A DNA stretch of 32,645 nt, taken from Pelargonium nanum (lineage: Eukaryota > Streptophyta > Magnoliopsida > Geraniales > Geraniaceae). This document shows positions 19,081 through 29,872 of this stretch, one piece after another (the stretch's first letter is position 1; each line of letters opens with the position of its first letter). A program made the translations under genes and the position numbers. The stretch is from contig JAYMTF010000623.1 in the NCBI GenBank assembly GCA_036897485.1, positions 1 to 32,645 on the forward strand, given 5' to 3'. A model generated the notes under the pieces. That model was given only the letters and a program-made list of their open reading frames with translations, was not told the origin of the DNA and made no database searches.

Positions 19081-21427
19081 CTAGTTCCACAATTCCTCTA
19101 CCAGTAGTCCAAAAATGGCAAGCTCAATCTCAGAAGCAGACTCTCCAACCTGTTGTTGATTTCTCTTCCACAAATCACAGTCTCTTCTGAAATCTTGCTC
19201 CACCATCATGTCTATGGTGTTGCACTTCACCTCTTCCCATGACTCCACCCTCTTCACTACCCTTCTCATCATTTCACTTTCATCTTCACCTACCATTCCA
19301 TGCTTCTCTTCCTCACATATCACATCCAAAACCAGATGCTTCATGTATTTTGGAACTTTCCAATCTTTATGGAACCTTCTTGTCACATAAAGATCTTCCT
19401 TAAAAAAACCATTTGCACTCACTTCTTCACACCCATCTTCTTCTTCATCATCATCATCATTTTGTAGCATTCTCTTCTCAAGTTCGATAGGATCCAAGTC
19501 TACGAGCTTCTCGAATCTTCGAATCTTGTGCAATAGTTGCTGCTTTGATCCTGAGAGAAATATAGTGTTAATTTGATATTAGTTCAAATTGACCTGACAA
19601 TTTGAAACATTGTTAACTGATATGTTAAGAATTAAACAAATATACATAATATATTACTTTTTAATCTCATGCTCATTTTTATTTACAAGATATTTTTTTA
19701 TGAAACTAGTTGGGAAACAACTCCTTCCATTTTTGATGTGGAGGTTACCAAAACAAGCACTAAGATTTAAGACAAAATAATAAACATAAACACAAGTACA
19801 AGGACAGCTGGTAGCAAATATTTCAATGGAACCCACATTGATATCAGGGTTTCAAAATCATAAAACTTGAATTGATCATGAGTACCCTCCAATGGAACAG
19901 TGCCTTGAATAAATGACAAGGACCACACAACCAACACATGCAAGATACAATTCATTTCTTTTTTCTTTTTGTGAAAACCATACTTGAAAATTTAAGAAGT
20001 TAGTAAATAATTAGTACGTACTCTCGTTGACAAAGCTGCCATGAATATCGATTTTGTTGTCGTCCAATATTTCATCGTCGTCGTCAAATGGAGCATCCAA
20101 TGTAGACACTGGACTGCATTGCTCCTTCTCTTCTTCTTCTCCTCCACCTTTTAGATTCTTCGGGATTTCCATGTCATACTTCTCTTCTACCTATAAATAT
20201 CAAAATTTATAACACTAACGATTACATCAAATATGTCGTATTGGACTTTAATTACACGAGAAAATACAAATTATTGATTATAAATGAAACAAAAATATTA
20301 CTCGATAGATCAAATGTCAAATCAGCTACAATGTTGCGACCAATTATTTAGCAAGAACATGGTAATGGCAATATTGATATGATCCAACAGAAGAAACAAT
20401 ATATCAATTTTGTCTTTTTGCAAAAAAATAAATAATTTTACATCGACCACACGAAGAGATCTATAAGTTACACACTATTGCTTGTCACGGCAGAAACAAA
20501 GTACGACAAAAACACACGAGAGTTTCAGAGGTTGTGGTGTTTTAGATTTAGAACACAGAAAAAGACACATGTGACCCTGAGAATTTGTCCATTTTTACCA
20601 GTCCAAGGTTACACTCAAGAGGCAATTCCGTCATTTCAGATAAAATAATAAGCCAAGTTGTTTTAATTAACATTGAACTAAATTAAAGCAACAAAATAAG
20701 ACAAAAAAAAAGTGAAATGTAAGCGAAAAGAACAAACCTCTGTTTTGTCGCGACAAGTTGACGACGGCGGCGAGAGGAGCTCCGGCGTCCGGCTACCGGA
20801 GGTTGGGCTCCGTCGAAGAACAAAGCGAAATGGGCTTTCACAGTAAGCTGAAATCTCCGGCGAGTCCTCAGATTGGCTGCTCGTTGAGGTCTCCGACCAG
20901 ACGGCGCTGCTCGGAGTGCTTCCATTACATGAACACCGGCCACTTTTCCGATCACCGACGGACGATTCCCATCTCAGAATATCCTTCACTGACACCTTCT
21001 TCACCTTCCTATCGGCTTTAATTTCGCGCCTCCGATTCGCGAGTCTCTTTAAAACGGACTCGAACAATCCAAATCCGCGAGTTCTGGCGGTTTTGGGCTT
21101 GGACTTTTTCTGAACCCGGAGCGCGGCTTCGAGGAGCAGAGCGGTGGTCCGGGCCGGAATGTGGAGGAACACGGCGTTTTTGGGGCTCTTGGAAGCAGGG
21201 GATGCGAAGTCGAAAAACAGAGGAGATTTTCGGATCTCCGGCGAGCCGTGGAAGGAGAAAAAGCAAGCGTTTTTACAGAATTTTCCCGGAAAATTAGGGG
21301 TTCCGGAGATGGGTTTTCGCTTCCCGAGCTGTTTCTGCAACTGGGCTCGGCGATCGGCAATGTAGGTCTTGAGCTGGAACGGTTCTTGATCCTCTCTGAG
21401 CAGCTCGTTTAAGCGCCTCTGAGCCAT
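19081..21427 (-). CDS. DUF4378-domain protein, three exons, 442 aa
   Basis: Exons are 21427-20738, 20190-20022 and 19550-19081. Introns 20737-20191 (GTTTGT...TTATAG, phase 0) and 20021-19551 (GTACGT...TCTCAG, phase 1) keep the frame across both joins (DKTE|VEEKYD; FVNE(R)SKQQLLHKI). The start is the ATG at 21427, giving MAQRRLNELLREDQEPFQLK. Regions: conserved N-terminus (1-35, ELLREDQEPFQLKTYIADRR); ARTTALLLEAALRVQKK; GFGLFESVLKRL; VSVKDILRW; Ser-rich CESPFRFVLRRSP; EKEQCSPVSTLDAPFDDDDE in exon 2; and the C-terminal DUF4378 domain in exon 3 (LHKIRRFEKLVDLDP, then IDMMVEQDFRRD and the end IELAIFGLLVEELW). DUF4378 is shared with TON1-recruiting (TRM) and LONGIFOLIA-like proteins linked to cortical microtubules, but this shorter type is uncharacterised. 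No signal peptide or membrane segment. Acidic runs (DDDDEEED) are encoded by a CAT/CTT repeat near 19440. Confidence 0.88.
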
Positions 21428-21740
21428 CACAAAAAAACAGAGCAGAAATGGAGGTTTTCAAATGAAATGAGTTTCGATACCACCATGAAAGAGTTGAAGA
21501 GGTTTCAACTCGGAATCAACAGTATATAAATATAATGAGTTTTCAAAAATGAGAGGGAGAGAGGAGGGCGAGAAACAGAGAGTGTGTGGTGTTGATTCAA
21601 AAAAAGATTGTTAATTAATGTGAAATGTGTGAAAAGTATAGTATGTGTATTGTTGGTTCAATCTAGTGTAAGAATTTGAAAGAAAGTGTTTGTACGATAT
21701 ATAGAGAGAGAGAGAGGCAGAGAAGCAGAGCAGAGAGAGG
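21428..21740 (-). promoter_or_regulatory. Leader and proximal promoter of the DUF4378 gene
   Basis: Upstream of the ATG on the minus strand lie an (AG/CT)n tract at 21703-21717 (CCTCTCTCTCTCTCT on the minus strand) joined to TATATATCG, plus CT-rich stretches at 21555-21590 and 21716-21740. CT microsatellites beside plant TATA boxes are common in leaders and core promoters. The transcription start is inferred to lie near 21660-21700 but cannot be fixed. Confidence 0.4.
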
Positions 21741-21969
21741 TAGATGGTGCGGTGGGCCGCGAGCTTTCCTCGTAGTGGTAGATGCCTCCGGTTATTATGC
21801 TCTTAATTAACCTTTATTAGTACACTACTTAATTACTACTACGTAGTACAGTACAAGATTGTTTTGTCGACTCCAAGTCTCCAACCATGCTGACACCTAT
21901 TCCTTTTTAAGCCAAGTTGCGCACTTTTGTGAGAAAATGAATTTACGGCATATTTGGTATTTGGTAAGG
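21741..21969. other. Spacer between the DUF4378 promoter and LINE remnants
   Basis: No supported gene. A short frame at 21859-22101 runs into the repeat described next and has no family features. Confidence 0.3.
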
Positions 21970-22146
21970 CAATTCAACAGTTTTTTTTTTAAATCCGGAC
22001 GAACATCTATTTTCAAGCTTCAAGAGGGCCAAATAACGTGCGAATCCGAGATACGATTACATTTATTCGTAAGTAAAGTAATTGTACCCACAGAAAGGTG
22101 AGATAAAGAACTACAAGTCAAAAGACAATTCAATAGTTTTTTTTTT
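21970..22146 (-). repeat. Duplicated poly(T) junction, possible short retroposon
   Basis: CAATTCAACAGTTTTTTTTT at 21970 and CAATTCAATAGTTTTTTTTT at 22126 both continue with T and then AAA, giving a 24-bp direct repeat with a single mismatch, 156 bases apart. Read on the minus strand, the 130-base segment between would be a small retroposon with an A tail at its left end and this target duplication, placed at the tail of the LINE remnant to its right. A local segment duplication is the alternative. Confidence 0.4.
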
Positions 22147-23185
22147 AAAGTAATCGAATAGATTCAGCATACACTAAATCAAAAATAAACGACAGACCAG
22201 ACTGACCCAACCAACAATCCAAAACAACCGACCTAGATGACCTCGCCAAAGCATGGGCCACACAATTAGTTGACCTCATAAAAAAACAAACTGAATACAA
22301 GCAAAATAATCTGACAAATCAAGAATGTCATGTATAATCAGAACACATGCATTGTTATTCTTTCTTCTAGTCTGGATAGCATCAACTACTGACAACGAAT
22401 CAGACTCTAACTACACCAACAATTGCCGAAGAAGTAGCTTGCTCAGTCGAGAGAGAGACCACCCTCAAACTGGACTTGTCTTCAACCTCCGCTAAGATCA
22501 ATTTCCAGCTCCCCATACGATTGAACCATTGCCACAACCTTCCTAGTCTCCAGCCATTTTCTCTCCCAAATACCAATATTGCGAGACCACCTTAGTCCCC
22601 AAGCTAAATAGAGAGCTTTAGCGAGTCCTTCACCGGAACCCATAGCCACCACCTTCCCAAATCAATCCACTACATTCCGGCTATTCCCAACAACCGAACT
22701 CATATATACCAGAAAAAGACCAAACAGCCAGCACAAAACTACAATGCAAAAAAGTATGATCAACAGACTCTACTTCGGAACCGCAACGAGGACAAACAGT
22801 ATCAATTTCAATCCCTCTCCTTGCAAGGTTCGACAACACCGGAAGAGTCCCTGAGACCATATTCCATCCAAAGTGACGAATCTTCGGCTTCGACCACTGA
22901 ATTGTGGAATGAATAACAGCCCCTTCTGATTGCTGCATAAGATAACCACTCTTAACAGTGTATTTACCTTTTTACTCATGCAACCATTGCCATGAATCAT
23001 ATTGGGAACCACGACCCAATCGAGTTTCCACAACTTTCCATTCCGTCTCATCAAATAATGATTTTAACAATTGAATATTCCACTCCCCCGTAACAACATC
23101 ACGAAGCTCTGATACCAACATTCCAATATGAATACCAGCTGGACGAGATCGAATAACAAAGCCATCTAAACCTGGAACCCAATAG
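22137..23185 (-). pseudogene. Decayed LINE, 3' part (RT end, zf-RVT, RNase H-like)
   Basis: Read on the minus strand from about 23185: WVPGLDGFVIRSRPAG, then ELRDVVTGEWNIQLLKSLFD, SWQWLHE, a stop, then GKYTVKSGYLMQQSEG, KPKIRHFGWNMVSGTLPVLS, RRGIEIDTVCPRCGSEVESV and DHTFLHCSFVLAVW. This is the zf-RVT zinc-binding domain (CPRCG...H...C) of plant non-LTR elements. Farther on, ALYLAWGLRWSRN and, in a shifted frame, SDSLSVVDAIQTRRKNNNAC are followed by an RNase H-like end and an A tail (T run at 22137-22146). In-frame stops and frame changes show it is non-functional. The reverse transcriptase core and ORF1 are missing (5' truncation). Confidence 0.85.
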
Positions 23186-25630
23186 TAACTTTTAAGAGAT
23201 AATATTAAGATTTGTTTGGTTACTAAAGTTAAAAGTAATGTAAAGTAACTTTCAAAGATAATTTACAATTGTAATGTATACATAAACGGCAAATGAGAAT
23301 ATTTTTTTATATAATAAAACCTAAGTGAAATTACAGATACAACTCATAAACTAATCACTTAAGACAGATTATCACATTAATACTATTTTTGAAAACACGT
23401 GACCATAAACTGTTTTACTAGCTTTCTATTATGACTCTGTTAGCTTAGAACTCAAAAATACCAAAATATCCTTTTACCTTTAAAATTTGTTAAATACATA
23501 TAAACTAAACTAACTTAAAACACTCTCAACTAAAATCAAATTTCCCAAACATAATATAAAACATTATTGGATAACCATATTATATGGGCTCCTAAAATTA
23601 ATATTGTTTTAATATATTTTTGCACGAGAATTCCAAAACGGTCTACTACTCTACTTAGATTTTTGTGTCCCTTCCGATATCTTCCTCGTACACTGTCATA
23701 ACAATAGTTAATATTACAAAATCGTATGACCAATATTAATTATGTGGTGATTGGTTGAGAGCAATTACTTAATTATTGATTTTGATTAATGGTAGTCAAA
23801 ATCTAACTTAACACCATGTTCGTCCCAGCCATCTATGTAGATTTTTTGATGGCTTTAAATCTCATTCTCGTACAACATCTTAAAGACGAGTACATATGAT
23901 GAGAGCAACTATAGGGATATTCAACTTTAGAAGAGTCTCTTTTAGAATTTCAAAATGTTCCACTTTGATCGGATTGATATCTTGTTTGATATTCGTTTAC
24001 TTTTTTTTAGCGAAACATTTTCGTTTATTTTACTTATTTAATTATGTTATTTGGTTTTAAATTGGTTAAACTTATTATTGTGTCACCAAATTAAACTTAT
24101 AATTTATTTTTTGATGTGACAATTATGTAACTTAAGTTATTCAAATTTATGAATGCCGCAATTTTGTAACAATCTTTTTAAAATTGAGTGACCAAATTGA
24201 CATGACAGTCATATCTCTTAATTATGTAATTTTGTTTCAAATTTGTATATCATCAATAAATTTATTTAACATATGTTGACGTTGTAAAAAAGTTTTGTGA
24301 ATTTTGTTGTCACGTTAACCTAATTTGGTTATGCCGGTACGAAATAAACTAATTCAAAACAAAATAAAGATCAAATTAAATACTAAATCATCAAAATGAA
24401 TAGTTGAGTAAGTAAATAAACATTTTTCTTTAAAATTTTGAATCATATATATCATGTATGTGCGTGTGTGTATATGTATATATATTATGTTACTCCTGTA
24501 TTATAACTCCTAAGCATTGACCGTAACAACTAGTTTTAATGCTTATTATATTTTATATCATAATTAAATATAGGATCCTAACTTCAAGTTAAAGTCACAA
24601 GCCATGTCTTCACAAGGTCACATTGATCACTCACAGGTCACAAGTGGACTACGTACTTTCAGACAATGATAGCTTTATGGTTTGAAGCTTGTGACCATTT
24701 CGAATCAATCCAATAATACAAATCAAGTTATTTTTCACCATTTTAATATGCTAAATTTTGTTATTCCGTATCATATTTCTGTACGTTAGTTTATTTTCCA
24801 ACAAAGTGGCATAATTGAATGAACAAATTTGACGTGGAACGGCATCTTTTAATTATACATTTTTGTTAAAAGTTAGAGATACCAATTAATTTAATTAACT
24901 TGAACGTCTCGTGGTCGTCACGTGAACAAAAATTGTCGAGAGAATAATTGTTATGTCACTCTAATTTTCAATACCAATATTGATAGAATGAACTTGAAAC
25001 AAAATAGTATATGTTTGAATTAAATTTGAATGATATATTTTGAATACCAAATTAGAAAGAAAAAAATCGAAATTTGGAACAATTTTTTATTATTATTTAG
25101 AAGAAGAAAAAAAACTACTTACTTGTTTAGCTTAAAAAAATCACAACCATAAATATTTTGGCTTTTCCATTTTAATGTAGCTATCAAAAGAAAAAGTCCC
25201 CTCAAAATTGAGTGGAACTTACTCATATTTTTGTGAGGCATTTAAATAACTACAAGAAATTTCAATTTTTGTTACAGCACATTACGTTATTCAAATTCAT
25301 ATTTGTCACCAAGTGTCAGTACTCCTGTTATCAAAGGCGTTGTTACGGAAAGTATTCAAGTGCGCGATAGAAATGAGTTTGTCATAAAAACACAACTGTG
25401 TGCGACAAAAAAGGTGTCCCCGAAAATATGAAAACCCAAATTTTCATCATCATTATTGGGCTTTTTCCATGACTAGTGATTATTGTTTTTAAGCTCAACT
25501 TTGTGATCATTGGCAACAACTTATTTTTAGATAGTATGTGACCGTGCTGGTTGTGGCAGTGTCTATTGGTCGTACCGTAGTGGTGCTGAGGAGTCCACTT
25601 CACTATGAAATTGAATCAACTTTAATTTAA
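23186..25630. other. Gene-free AT-rich spacer
   Basis: About 2.4 kb without a supported gene. Words of the type GTGACCAAATTGACATGA (near 24190) and GAACAAATTTGACGTGGAAC (near 24820) recur, suggesting scattered old MITE pieces. A weak possible A-tail insert lies at 23992-24028 (TTCGTTTA repeated around a T run followed by AGCGAAAC). Confidence 0.45.
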
Positions 25631-25676
25631 AATTTTCTATGATTGTTTTTTTTATAGGCAATTTTCTATGATTGTT
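25631..25676 (-). repeat. A-tract micro-insert (minus strand) with 17-bp exact direct repeats
   Basis: AATTTTCTATGATTGTT at 25631-25647 recurs exactly at 25660-25676. The 12 bases between read GCCTATAAAAAA on the minus strand. This is the same structure as the micro-inserts at 2873, 6514 and 18202, but in the opposite orientation. Confidence 0.6.
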
Positions 25677-26038
25677 ATTTGTAGTGTTTCCGTTTCGACT
25701 TTCTCTTCTGTTCTGTTCTGTTGTTTACAAAGCTGTACGGTTTCTTTTCCAAAATAAAGTGGCCGCGTGATCATTCCCATCCACTTTTTTGCCTCCACCT
25801 CACTTCCCCCATTTTCAAGTGTTCAAAATTAAGGAGTGCATGTGTTGAATTTCAACATTTTTGTATTGGTTGCTGTCTTTCTGGATACAAATTTGTATTC
25901 TAATCTATCATAGTAATGGATGATTAGCACAATTGATACCATCAACCCATGACTACATTCACGCGTCTTTTTGACTTGAGTCAAATTAGCACATTAGAGT
26001 ATGTTGTTACTTTATCTACGTATCATATATGCGTGGTC

Positions 26039-26270
26039 TTTGATGTCACGACCTCGATGACAACCATAGTGGAGGGGATTTGTTTGGGCGAGCATGGGAA
26101 ATCTTGGGGAATAAGCCCTGTTGCTGCATGACTTTTGATGTTGTTGCCTCGATGACAACTATGGGCAAAGAGAGCATGAGAATTCTCGGGGAGCCATGCA
26201 CCTATACCGCGACATGACCCTTAATGTCGCAGCATGACCCTTAGTATCTCGGCATGACTTTTGATGACTA
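26039..26270. repeat. Complex degenerate tandem repeats built on GCATGAC(C/T)(C/T)TT
   Basis: Two long units start at 26039 (TTGATGTCACGACCTCGATG) and 26135 (TTGATGTTGTTGCCTCGATG). Both carry GATGACAAC(C/T)AT, AGCATG and CTTGGGGA or CTCGGGGA. A short word repeats about every 20 bases at the right (ACATGACCCTTAATGTCGC, GCATGACCCTTAGTATCTC, GCATGACTTTTGATGACTA). GC content is higher than in the flanks. Such arrays occur near the ends of larger transposons, but no transposon ends or coding part are visible. Confidence 0.5.
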
Positions 26271-26572
26271 ACTGGACGTTATTTGTTCAGATCACTTATC
26301 CCATGAAACAACACATTTGACAAGTTGAAATATGTGAAACATATGGGTGACACTATACAAGAAAATGGTTGTTTGTCTTAAATCCATACTTTATAAAAAA
26401 GGAAGGCATGTTGTAATTTTCATCCCACGTGTAAGATTTTATAGTAATTGAGAGTAGTGAATGAGTAATAAATAAAAGAAACATGGTGGCTGCAAATATA
26501 AATCAGCAAATCATAATAATGAAAAAGACTGGTATCAAACAAGAACATGCATGCATATATGCAGCCAATTGA

Positions 26573-26647
26573 TTGAGGAGCAGTGAAGCACCACTTTCCG
26601 TAACATTATATGATTAATAACGCCGCACCAGGTTGGTTGCTCCTCAA
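26573..26647. repeat. 75-base imperfect hairpin, possible small-RNA precursor
   Basis: TTGAGGAGCA (26573-26582) pairs perfectly with TGCTCCTCAA (26638-26647). Pairing extends inward to about 15 of 17 positions if GU pairs are counted (TTGAGGAGCAGTGAAGC against GGTTGGTTGCTCCTCAA). The loop is about 40 bases. No conserved miRNA family matches either arm by eye. Transcription is not shown. Confidence 0.35.
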
Positions 26648-27086
26648 ACATATTACATATATATCATCATTTTAAAGCTAGCATCCCCAAACAATTCTCT
26701 TGTGAATCTCATCTACCACTACCAATATTTCATCAATTACACTTATTACTATTAATTATTACACCATATTTTCTTTCAATCATTACAAAGTCATCGCCGA
26801 CAACATGTTTTCTTTTCTATATATATAGTTTGAAATTTAATGATCTAATTATCTTTTCAATTCTTCTACGTAGGTACTAATAGAAAATTTACATCGAATC
26901 TACGTCGCCGCCGCTATCAAAACAAGAGTCCATTATTTCAACAAAGAAGACTACAATTTTACTATATGCAAACTCAAAAAAATTATCGCCGCTTTAAGAA
27001 TCAAGAGCAACTACACTAAAAAAAAACTCTAATCAACTCTAAAACAACAAAAAGAAAGAGAGAGAGCGGCACATATACATGGAATA
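26648..27086. other. Gene-free spacer
   Basis: AT-rich with a TATA-like run (CTATATATATAG near 26819-26830). A short GC-richer piece (ACGTCGCCGCCGCTATC, about 26902-26918) stands out but has no reading frame that could be supported. Confidence 0.35.
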
Positions 27087-27619
27087 TTTTTATTTGGAAT
27101 AAGATCCAAATTAGTCCATGAACTATACAGTTCGTGCCATTTTAGTCTCTCAACAATCAAACATGTTTTAGTATATAAGTTATGCAAATGAGCCAGTTTA
27201 GTCCAAATATTTTCAAAAATCGAGTCATTTAAGGGCATTCCGTCAAATTTATTAACGGAACCGTTAAAATTACAATAAAAAATATTTTAAATTAGCACGT
27301 TTGATAGTTGAATGACTAAAATGGCACAAAATGGATAGTTCAGGGACTAAAATGGCACGAACTGGATAGTTCAGGGACTAATTTGGACCTTTTTCCTAAT
27401 ATTAATCATTTAGTATAAAAGAAATATTCTTTTATTGTAATTTTAACGATTCTGTTAACAAATTTGACGGAATGTTCTTAAATGACTCGTTTTTTGAAAA
27501 CGTTTGGACTAAACTGGCTCGTTTGCATAACTTATATACTGCACGTTTGATAGTTGAGGGACTAAAATGACACAAACTGGATAGTTCAGAGTCTAATTAA
27601 GACTTTTTCCTTTTTATTT
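27087..27619. mobile_element. 515-bp fold-back Mutator-like MITE with 9-bp TSD
   Basis: The element spans 27096-27610 and is flanked by the exact 9-mer TTTTTATTT (27087-27095 and 27611-27619), the target-site length of Mutator-like elements. The arms are long inverted repeats: the left 190 bases, starting GGAATAAGATCCAAATTAGT, pair with the right 190 bases (right end complement GGAAAAAGTCTTAATTAGAC). Shared inner blocks include TTATGCAAA(T/C)GAGCCAG, TTTAGTCCAAA and TTAAAATTACAATAAAA. The central part (about 27296-27393) carries two more direct copies of the terminal motif (TGGATAGTTCAGGGACTAA), so a smaller element (about 27096-27393) seems to have been joined head-to-head with a partial copy of itself. 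Non-coding. Confidence 0.85.
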
Positions 27620-28305
27620 CTAATTCACATATTAGTTTGATGTTTTAAAATGATATATTTAGGATATACTGTTAAAAAAATTATCTAAATGAGTTAAAAT
27701 ATTATTAAAAAAACTGAGTATTCCAAATTCTATACTGTTATCAAACTCGAAATAATAAGTATTCCTAATATCAATTTTAGAATTATTAATATTTCAATCA
27801 CTTTTTGGGACAGAAAATCAGGAGGGAAATCGTAGCAATTATTTTGAACAGAGAAAGTATTAAATTTGTCTGATTCTAGCACTATTGTTGTGAGACCATC
27901 ATGGTGTTTAGGTTTAATAATAAAGGAAGTAGGTAAAAGGTAGTTCTGGTTCATAAATAAATATCTATATTCCATGTTCAAATTGACTGCACAATAAAAA
28001 CTTATGGTTCTTCTTCCATTTTTAGATTATTGAGACCCCTATTTGTGGACACTACTCACCCAAAGCTCAATATATATGTAGTCAACAACACTGGGTTGCA
28101 ATATGGCATATTTATGGCTATTAATTAATTTTGGACATGCATGCATGCATGCCTAAATTTTCTCAGTAGATCTTACTCTTTAAAGAATTGGTCTCTGCCC
28201 ATCACTTGAGTAGATATCCAAATTAAGTAACATTAATCACATGCATTACAAACATATCTCCCATGCATGTGTGTAAAGAAAAAAAAAGACCACCAAACGC
28301 GTGTG
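27620..28305. other. Gene-free spacer with a CATG microsatellite
   Basis: AT-rich and without a supported gene. CATGCATGCATGCATGC at 28136-28152 provides overlapping RY (CATGCA) words, the B3-domain binding site of seed regulators. No gene lies beside it. Confidence 0.4.
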
Positions 28306-28359
28306 TCAATTGGTAAAAAGTTATTCCAGTTTAACTTGAGGTCCTAAGTTTGAAATTCA
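28306..28359 (+). repeat. SINE-like A/B-box remnant
   Basis: GTCAATTGGTAAAAAG and, about 35 bases later, CTTGAGGTCCTAAGTTTGAA parallel the A and B box spacing of the SINE-like element at 17093 (there TTGAGGTCTCAAGTTCGAGC). The B box is degenerate here. A T/A-rich end follows near 28490. Confidence 0.35.
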
Positions 28360-28583
28360 GAGAATGCAGCTGCATTAAAACTTAGTTGGAAGAGTTTTGC
28401 CGCCCTTGTGGTCCTACCCACCTCGAATGAAGATTAGTTTGAGCAAACCATCTCAATTGTACGTAATACTCATGTTATCTTAAAATAAGTATTTTTTTTT
28501 TCTTTTGTTTGAAAAAAATTAGTTAATGTTGTATGTTTTCTCATGCATCTAAAACAATATACACTATGTGACTTGTTTAAGAG

Positions 28584-28698
28584 TTGACCGGGTTGACCCA
28601 ACTTATGACAGAGGTTGACTAGACCTTGGACCAAACTCGACCAAAAATTTGACTCGAGCTCGTTGGTGTGGCCATGCCCGAGCTTGAAGCGTCACGTG
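28584..28698. promoter_or_regulatory. W-box cluster with a G-box, no adjacent gene
   Basis: TTGAC cores occur at 28584, 28593, 28615 and 28649 (two TTGACC, two TTGACT), all in the same orientation, and CACGTG at 28693-28698. WRKY factors bind TTGAC(C/T). With no gene near, a transposon-derived or chance cluster is equally possible. Confidence 0.3.
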
Positions 28699-29722
28699 GT
28701 GTCTTATCACTGGTTTGTTAACATATGTTTTCTTTTACGCCTAATCAAAGCCAATTATAAAGTAATCAAGAACAATGCTAAAACGCATCTAAAGATATAT
28801 ACATGCATAAAATGACAAGAACAAGACATCAACCAAATGGAATGCCTATGTGTTAGCTTCTACATTCCCCAAACAAACCAAATATAAAAACAATATAAAA
28901 CGTATCAAATGATATTAAAATCGGGGGCGTGCTATTTTTCGTCCTTTTTTTTCTAGAACAGTATATTTATTCACTTATCTAAACAAATGCAAATTAAGTA
29001 GATAGCAATGAAACAATGTGGAAGCTTTTGCTTCTACATGTAAGTTTGGTTTGCTGCAAATTTTTCTACAAATGGTTAATTTTACAAATTCCAAGTCTAC
29101 GTATACAATTAAAAAATCATAAAGTTTAACATGTGCTACAGAGAAAGATACAAAAGAGAGTAACTATGAGTAATATAAAATTCAGTAAAGAATCATCCAT
29201 AAAAGTTAAAACTAGTTGTGCATGCTTGCTCGAAAAATTAAAATTACCAGAGAAAGGCAACAAAAGAGCACCCACATACCAATGAAAGCAACTTTTGGTT
29301 CTTCCCGTCAAACTGATTATTTGTGCTAACGTGTAATGTTCGTTTTTGTTGGAGGCTAAATATGTGTTTCAAAAATACACTCACAACACATTTAATAACC
29401 GTGTTTATATAGTAAACTCTAACACGACGCGTATAATTATAACAATCATGTCGGCATGTCGTGTATTACATTTTAAAGTATTTGTATATAGAACCGAGTG
29501 GTGTCGATTTTTTGTTTGCGAGTTTTTCTATGAACCAAGTGACCTATAAGTTAGCTAGTTCCTTAGTCTCTTATTTGTCTGGGTAGATCAATATTCAATT
29601 CCTTAATTTTATATCGTATTTGTTATGATCTGATTTGAAGTAAAAAAAATTATTAGATTTTGTGCTAAAAAATTGAGGCTAGTGAATGAGCTTATAAAAA
29701 TTCTTTGTTTTTCTGCCATAAA
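28699..29722. other. Gene-free AT-rich spacer
   Basis: No supported reading frame, RNA gene or transposon end was seen on either strand. Confidence 0.45.
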
Positions 29723-29872
29723 TGGGCTCTTTCACCTAATATGGCCCAATGTGTAAAGTATATCAACAGTTCTTTATGGGCTTGGAGAATAGTTTTGAAT
29801 TCCAAAATGGGCTCAGATTTGGTGTCATTATAAATTAAAAGAACGTATCGCACTATATTGGATCGAAGCCCA
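29723..29872. promoter_or_regulatory. Cluster of five site II (TGGGCY) words without a gene
   Basis: TGGGCT or TGGGCC, or complements, at 29723, 29743, 29777, 29808 and 29867. The density resembles the block at 1117-1231, yet no leader or coding sequence follows on either side. Confidence 0.35.

Noticed and set aside
19654-19955. Small hydrophobic frames between 19654 and 19955 (minus strand)
   Set aside because: They lie inside intron 2 of the DUF4378 gene, whose flanking exons splice in frame.
25248-25686. Possible CACTA-type element (left AACTACAAGAAA, right ...TTTGTAGTG)
   Set aside because: The left end lacks the first C, the 3-bp flanks do not match, and the right end overlaps the explained micro-insert.
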